DNA of 64,000 bases from Branchiostoma floridae (Eukaryota; Chordata; Leptocardii; Amphioxiformes; Branchiostomatidae). Below are positions 57,801-64,000 of this stretch, one piece after another. The notes beneath the pieces are model-generated. The model searched no databases and was not told the DNA's origin. It saw only the letters and a program-made list of their open reading frames with translations. Each line of letters starts with the position of its first letter. Within the stretch, counting starts at the first letter, position 1. The position numbers and the translations under genes were made by a program. The DNA is taken from the NCBI RefSeq assembly GCF_000003815.2, contig NC_049988.1:13189266-13253265 (forward strand), given 5' to 3'.

Positions 57801-60800
57801 TGATGGTGACTTTCAAGGTATTTTCTTCCGTGTCTTTCCCATATCCTCTTTGGTTGAAATAATTTAACCCTCTTGAAATATAAAGGACCGACTAACCGAA
57901 CCCACAGGGAGGGTAAACTAGCCCCTAGCATAAAAGAGTATGTGTAACATAGGCATTCTTGAATAAAGCCCCCGTTGAAAAATAGTGGACTGATACACAT
58001 TTGTGAAGTCTTGCCACCCGTATATTACAGGGTCAGTTCAGTACATCCTCACAGGGGCGACGCAAGTGTCACAAAAACTTACTTTTTGAAACTTTTCTTT
58101 CCCACAGCGACTTGCTACTCTGGCTGCGCCAATGGCGGGACATGCGTGGCACCTAACGTGTGCGCATGCCCACCGGAGTTCACCGGGGCACAGTGTGAAC
58201 AGAGTAAGTATATACGCGCCCTCGGCATATGACGTCCAGTCGTTTTAGATACATGTGTATATGATACATTTCAGCTTATTTGGGAGACATTGACTTACAA
58301 TGATCCTATACTTTTGATTTACTCTCATAATCTTCAAAACTAAGTTACAAAAAGTGAAATTCACATGTATGTTAATAAGTAGATAGTAAATAAATCTCTC
58401 CACCAACGTACTGTAGCAAAAACCTTATCAATTCACTCACTCACTAGCTTTCACTCACACACACACATTTATATACTCTCTCACACTCATTCACTCTCTC
58501 ACTATCCCTCAAACGTACACTCTCTGACTCACTGTTACACTCATTGTTACACTCACTCACTCTCACTCACTCACTCACTCACTCACTCACTCACTCACTC
58601 ACTCACTCACTCACTCACTCACTCACTCACTCACTCACTCACTCACTCATATCAACCTCTTTGTGAAGTCGGTCAAATTGTACCTACATGTATCAAGTTC
58701 ATTTTCTTGGAGGACAACAGCTCTCACCCCCTTATAATATCATGATCCCGAACTAATCAAACTCCTTTTCCCCAGGGATTAACTTCCCCTGTGACACCCC
58801 GGTGGACCCTGACCACGGTGACGTGCATTGTGACAGTGCCAATGGGTACAAGATGTGCACCATCAACTGTGAGCCAGGGTTCAGGTACGTACACGTCAAG
58901 ACACAAAGTTTTATTAGAAAAGATTAATCTCCAAGTATATCCTACGGTAGCATAAGATAGTATCAAAAGCTGGCAGTGGAGTGAAGCCGGCCTAGGAGTG
59001 TGTTTGCTACCGTATACTACAGTGCCCGCCTGACTCCCTTTGGTCGGCTATATTGCGTCAGAGGAGGGATTAGAATGATGAGCAGTGTATCATGCCCAAA
59101 TTCCAGGCCGTGTGACTGTGAGAAACCAGGCGCAATCAAAACTCATCAGATATGAAATAAGAGAACAATATACATCTGCCAAAAAAAAGCTGACGAGTCA
59201 AAAAGATTCCTATGGAGGCTTGTGATATTTTTTTGTTATGAAAGATGATACAAAAGACCCACCAGGCTATCTGTAAGTTGGTAGAGAATATGCTTGCGTA
59301 ACCAGACATATTCTTGATTTCATAACGTTGCAACACCCAATTCTGTGTACGTCACTCCTGACGTCACAAGTGTTGTGAGATTATCCTAATGCGTATGATC
59401 ACTGAAGTCTAACTACAGGGTACATCACTGCATTTATGCAAATTGCACCTCTAAAGCATGGGCATGCTCGCCTTATATAAATGTCGGCTACAACAAAGCA
59501 TGATCTCCAAACAACTTAGTCTTGCTGGTGGGCAATGATCACCGGAGTCCACCAACAGGGTACATCATTGCGTTTATGCAAATTGGACCTCTAAAGCATG
59601 CGCATTCTCGCCTTATATACATGTCGGCTACAGCAAAGCATGATCTCCAAACAACTTAGTCTTGCTGGTGGGCAATGGAGAACCATTGAACCAATCCATC
59701 ACGGAACTTGGTTCTCTCGGGTGGAACCGAGAGAACAATTCTATAACAATGGCCGTTTATTGGAGGACATTATGAAAGCAAATCAAGAGTACTCTTGATA
59801 TCGATCTCAAACTCTTCGGTCAACACAAAGGATTTTTGGATAATGGAAATGGTAAACTTTGGTGGTTGTCCTGGTGACCGATCAATTTTAGTTGAATTAT
59901 GTGACAAACAGTATCGACCAAGGTTTCCAGAACATTCTGGTTATGAAAGACAGGGACCAGGTTGCATTGCGGCAGCTTTGCGTAATAACTCACATTTATG
60001 GTTCCGGTTCGGAGTTTTTTTTAGGATTTGCGGCCGATTTGACTGTCTCTGAGAAAAGCACTAACGCTTCTCAAAACATCGTTTTTCGGATAATTCAATG
60101 TTTCCGATGGAAAAGGGTGTGTTGTCGCTGACCGACAGACTCATTTGACATTTTCTGTAGAAATGTTATTTTTGGTAAAAACCATCAAAAATATATGCTT
60201 TTCATCCAAAAAATGCTAATTTGGGGCCATTTTTTACAGGCCGCTACACGGAAAAAATGAATTTTCCTGGGATAATGACTGATATGGCAATGAAGGTCAA
60301 GACTTCTTCTGTATACTGAGGAAAAAGGAAAAAAAGTTATCCGATACGTTTTCCGCAAGCTCCGATGGCGCTAAAACACCCAAAACGCACATAGAACGCA
60401 TGATCTGGGTAATCAGGCGACGAAACGCTTTACCGCTATCGCGCGCACTAATACCAGGAAGTGTTCGTCGCACGATCAAATCTCCGACACCATAAAACGC
60501 TACGAACAACAAGCATTTGGAGAAGTATAAAAGATTATAGACTTCTAAAGCGATAGCCGAAAAATCTAGAGCCAAAACTATGGAGACAACCTCTGATTTG
60601 CGTCTTATTCTTAGGGACTATTTAGATATCTGGACACTTGAAATTCCGAACCGGAACCTTATGCAACCAAAAACTGGCGTAAACATTTTAGTGATATTTT
60701 AAGAAACGCTAGCTTCCCGGGACGATTATATTAAGAAGGCTGAACTATCTCGAAGTCTGAAAGTAAACACAATCATGTCCATCAAGATTAAAACACCTCA

Positions 60801-61262
60801 CCATTTACGGGTGAAAGCAGGGATGTGTTGCGTTGGTACTAAAGTGTTGCTGTATACATAAACGGGCATTCACATATATCGTCATTAAGTTTTGATTGTA
60901 AAAAAACAGATATATAATGCTAGTTCATCTTTATCGGAGGGGTATCCCATATCCGTGGTATATAGAATAGTGCGTTTAGGATAACAAGTGAACAGAAAAC
61001 GGTTTCAAACTCAAGTATTGCAGTTTTTTTTAAATACACCGTCTGTTGACATGATATCCCTAAACACTCTCATTTTCTATACAACGGATATAAGGTACCC
61101 CGCGGATAAAGGTGAATTAACGTTATACAAAGCGGACAAAACATACTGATTTGTGTTCTCCCTTACTCCACAGACACTCCGTGGGCAGCACATACGTGTG
61201 CGAGTTTGCCAGTGGCAAATGGTCGCCAGGGCTGCTGGGAGATTCATTCCCACCATGCATCG
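54882..61262 (+). CDS. Secreted sushi-EGF-sushi protein, 5' eight exons visible
   Basis: Extracellular modular protein, adhesion- or complement-like in style; exact orthologue not recognised. Exons 54882-54940, 56101-56132, 56369-56407, 56598-56670, 57543-57664, 58108-58203, 58776-58884 and 61174-61262 give 206 residues so far. ATG at 54882 opens a clean signal peptide (LAIFLAALVAFSTT). Two tiny linker exons follow. The first sushi/CCP module (CKNPAVPKNGRVQC through WSPADEFPNC) is split over two exons. Then comes one EGF-like module in its own exon (CYSGCANGGTCVAPNVCACP to GAQCEQ), and a second CCP over two exons (CDTPVDPDHGDVHC through SFPPC). Module borders are all phase 1, the exon-shuffling signature. 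The last visible exon ends with a donor at 61263, so the gene continues; no later exon was found before 64000. Confidence 0.85.
54970..55135. mobile_element. MITE in sushi/EGF intron 1 (copy of the 27627 family, reversed)
   Basis: GTATCGTAGAATTCGGAAAA, GGTCAGAGGAGTCAGTCAAC and AAAACTCCACTGGCAAAATT match the reverse strand of 27627-27790 and 63580-63745. Confidence 0.75.
55599..55844. mobile_element. Foldback MITE with TTA duplication
   Basis: AGGTGGTATCTCACTGCACT pairs with AGTGCAGTGAGATACCACCT. TTA flanks both sides, suggesting a PIF/Harbinger-type family. Related to 19776-19995. In intron 1 of the sushi/EGF gene. Confidence 0.85.
58440..58648 (+). repeat. (TCAC)n microsatellite
   Basis: Impure CTCA-rich start, then about 23 perfect CTCA units from 58557 to 58648, in the intron between the EGF exon and the second CCP. 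Confidence 0.97.
59396..59676 (+). repeat. 140-bp tandem duplication
   Basis: GGGTACATCACTGCATTTAT and TGATCTCCAAACAACTTAGT each recur 140 bp later with about 10 differences. In the intron before the 61174 exon. Confidence 0.92.
59998..60658. mobile_element. Candidate 660-bp inverted-terminal-repeat element
   Basis: GGTTCCGGTTCGGA at left is inverted as TCCGAACCGGAACC at right, with TTAT on both flanks. The interior contains small frames only. Short TIRs make this less certain than the other elements. Confidence 0.5.
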
Positions 61263-62160
61263 GTGAGTACCGCTAACTTCTGATGTGCACCAAATGGCAA
61301 CGTTTTTGTACGTTTCTATTCTCCTTTGTCCCCGGCCCCTAGTACTCGTACAAAGTGAGAACTCGGCACTACACGCATATGTACAGACATCTGTTTTGTA
61401 TAGGGCACTTAACTCAAGCTTCCTCCATAATAAGAAGCGAATCAACACCCTCTTTCTCCTAGAGGTTGAACGCTGATCATGAATAACTTGTTGATCGACC
61501 TAAAATGTGACAGATGCAGATCACTTAACAAATTTCACAAATAAAGGAATGGATGGAATGTTTTTTTACGTTTTGTGGGTTTTGTTGCTTTAAAACTACG
61601 CTTTTATGGCAAATCATTTTGATTGTTAATTCAAAGGTTACAAAAATCCACTTTTGATCGCTCATTGGTCACTCAGTGCTCACCTTCTATTGAAAAGGAA
61701 GCTTAAAAGGGTATCACACTGAATTGCAACATGCATGTTGGCGGTGTCACAACGTCATAAATTGAATTTGCCTTACCGGTGACTTATAACGAAAAACGAA
61801 TATATGTGACTAAAAAGATAACAAAAAACAGAAAACGCGTAAAAAGATTCTTGTTTTTTCATTGATGAAATTCGTTGAGCTCTCTGTAAAATCGCTCAGC
61901 CGCAGACAAGTAGCCAACGTGCCACAGCGTTTGTGTGATATCTGAACTTCGTATAGCAACGCGCGTAGTGTCATGTTTCATATATGTTATCTGATATCGC
62001 GGCTCCATTTCATAAACGTCAATGATAGTGCACTTGACTTGAGAGCCAGCAGGTGGCGCGTTCACAAGCCTGCTCACTGACCATGTGAAACTCTCATGTT
62101 CCACAAGTGCAATCGAAGCACTTGAGACGGAGACATCAAATGTATAAATCAATATCTTAA

Positions 62161-62345
62161 TCCACCAAGTCCTGATTTCGCAATCCCATACATTTTTGAC
62201 ACATTATTCAAGTGATTTTATTCTGCAAGCCCAGGCTTTTTACATTATCCTCATCCACCAAGTCCTGATTTCGCAATCCCATACGTTTTTTTACGAATTA
62301 TTCAAGTGATTTTTTTTTCTGGAAGCTCAAGCTTTTTTATGTTCC
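62161..62345 (+). repeat. 93-bp tandem duplication
   Basis: TCCACCAAGTCCTGATTTCG and CAATCCCATAC occur at 62161 and 62254, each followed by ATTATTCAAGTGATTTT. The second unit has a longer T run. Confidence 0.9.
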
Positions 62346-63579
62346 TACCATTTTTCTGCTTAGAACTCAATTTAGGTCTATTCACATAACTGAGACAGGT
62401 CAGATACACATCAGCCGCACTGAAATATTGCGCCAAAACTTAAGAATTAAGAAAAATCCCCCGGTATAATGCACTCCTGCACGTTTAAACTTTAAGAGTT
62501 TACCTCGTGGTGCCACTTTAGAAGTTTCTTAAAAAGCATGCATGTTTTAGTTCTTTTTTTGAAAGTGGCGAATATATGTGACCCGCGTGGATAAATGTGA
62601 ATGATAGGCAAATGCTACGGTCCGGTAACACTCCGTCGTGAGACCGTCTTACGATCACAAAGTGAGGGCATTCTTGAGATAGTCGTGCACATGTAGTGCA
62701 AACTACAACGACCGAAAAGTACCTAATGATTTTTGCACTAACGTATGACAAACTGGCAGTACAAAAGCGGTTGTCAGCTGTTGTAGCAGGAGGTTTTCAG
62801 ACTGTAGCTGTGTTCTCGTCGTCGTTTTATGTACGCTTACTTTTCGGTGGTCGTTCTGTTACTTCTGTCACCGTCTGCTTGAACATTCTATGACACTTCG
62901 TTTCTCGTTTACTTTGTTGGGATCCGAACTCCACCAACTTACCACAGCCCTACAACTTCAAAGACCTACTACCAAAGCGCGATCCTGTTATATTCAATTT
63001 CACGAAAACTTTATTCTATTTTATTCTATTTCTTTTATCTTTTGCCATTTCAAGTTGCATCAGACGTCACTACTCTTTGTACTACGGGAAACCCGCACAA
63101 CCTAATGCAATTTCGAAGGAATTTGATCAATTTCATTAGGAGTTAATAATATTTCCGTCAGCCATGTAAGAAGTTATTTGAATATCGTTAGGGTTACCTT
63201 GGTTACCAGGTAGGTAGCCAAATTATTAGGAAGCCCGAGGCAGCTACTTTTTTGTATGTCCGCCGATCTAGATTCTCGATCCAGAGGAGCTGCTATTCTA
63301 GGACCTTGTAACATTAGCCGATCATAATGACATAAACCACCCGTTCGCTAATGTGCAGGTTGGCGCGTGTAACTCGCATTGGGCTGCCGAACAAATTGGT
63401 GGCTGACCCCGTTCAGCAGTCCCGCAGAGTTTATCACCAGAGCTACGATAGAGACTGCACATGCATGAATAGAATTCCCGTAAAAGTGAGACGCATTTCT
63501 CTGTAACATATGATACATTTTACTTGCGAGGGCATCTTTACCAGCATCTGTAGTAACGGCTATCTAGCCTTACATGAAA

Positions 63580-63760
63580 GTTAGTCTCTACAAGACTGAC
63601 TACGATGGCTGTTATAGGGAAAATAATTTGCTAGAGGAGTTTTGCTAATAGAGAAGTGGGCTGACCGCACAACATTAACCACAGCGTGGACTGACTCCCC
63701 TGGCCAATTTGTGCCGAACTTTTGCTGAATTCTACGATGCCCGTACCCCCGTAGGAATAG
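63580..63760. mobile_element. MITE, copy of the 27627 family
   Basis: TTAGTCTCTACAAGACTGAC, GGAGTTTTGCTAATAGAGAA, CGTGGACTGACTCCCCTGGC and GAATTCTACGATGCCCG align with 27627-27790. Confidence 0.75.
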
Positions 63761-64000
63761 GCTCCATAGCAGGCTCTCTGGGGCCTTTTTGGGGCTCATA
63801 ATACACTTTTGCTGGCCATGTCTTTTTGTACTGGGCCACTGATTGCTATACTTTCTGACTACCGGCCCCTCGGTTACATGAAAGTAAGCTTTCTTACAAA
63901 GCATCGGAAAAGATATTTGACTTTTGTTGCGAAATGCTAAATGTTGGCATCACATCAAGTTGCCGTCTGACATAACGTTACCAGCCTGAAGTGTTATCTA

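Larger units (their letters stand above)
61263..64000. other. Intron or intergenic sequence after the last sushi exon
   Basis: No module-encoding exon was found. Contains the repeat at 61855-61905, the 93-bp duplication at 62161-62345 and a MITE at 63580-63760. The segment 62350-63560 shows nothing nameable. Confidence 0.55.

Noticed and set aside
708-58648. CRISPR-like arrays
   Set aside because: All regular repeats are microsatellites, minisatellites or tandem duplications without unique spacers.

Overview
The window looks like a 64-kb piece of an invertebrate chordate genome, most probably an amphioxus (Branchiostoma). The genes are animal genes split into short exons with GT-AG introns. 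One is a close full-length homologue of vertebrate CCDC89, others carry sushi/EGF modules and a rhodopsin-type receptor fold, and the space between exons is packed with short inverted-repeat elements (MITEs), CA microsatellites and young tandem duplications. The species call is inference; no marker gene for species is present. The assembly has one 100-N gap (1692-1791).

Layout. 1-2865 (+): the 3' part of a single-pass membrane protein of the mannose-6-phosphate-receptor/Atg27 (MRH) type. 3693-7927 (+): a complete tandem paralogue with the same exon plan. 8807-13506 (+): a nine-exon gene for an unrecognised 511-residue multipass membrane protein. 13.5-27.4 kb: no gene, but a Penelope-like relic, a 150-bp minisatellite and many foldback elements. 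27460-34800 (+): a six-exon class A GPCR of 364 residues resembling melatonin receptors, with several altered signature motifs and introns full of repeats. 34.8-41.5 kb: a tandem array derived from the receptor's own last exon, then other tandem repeats. 41568-51840 (-): CCDC89 homologue, seven exons, 370 residues, convergent with the GPCR. 54717-61262 (+): TATA box and the first eight exons of a secreted sushi-EGF-sushi protein that continues beyond what can be followed. 61.3-64 kb: more repeats and no recognisable exon.

The genes do not form a pathway. The MRH pair is a local duplication likely acting in Golgi/endosome/lysosome traffic; the rest are unrelated neighbours. All exon boundaries were placed by reading splice sites and checking that phases match. 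I saw no CRISPR array, prophage, operon or confident tRNA gene. The most interesting signals are the unknown multipass protein with an 11-residue tyrosine-rich repeat, the GPCR with atypical TM6/TM7 motifs, the reuse of receptor exon pieces as repeats, and well-preserved non-autonomous transposons with readable target-site duplications.
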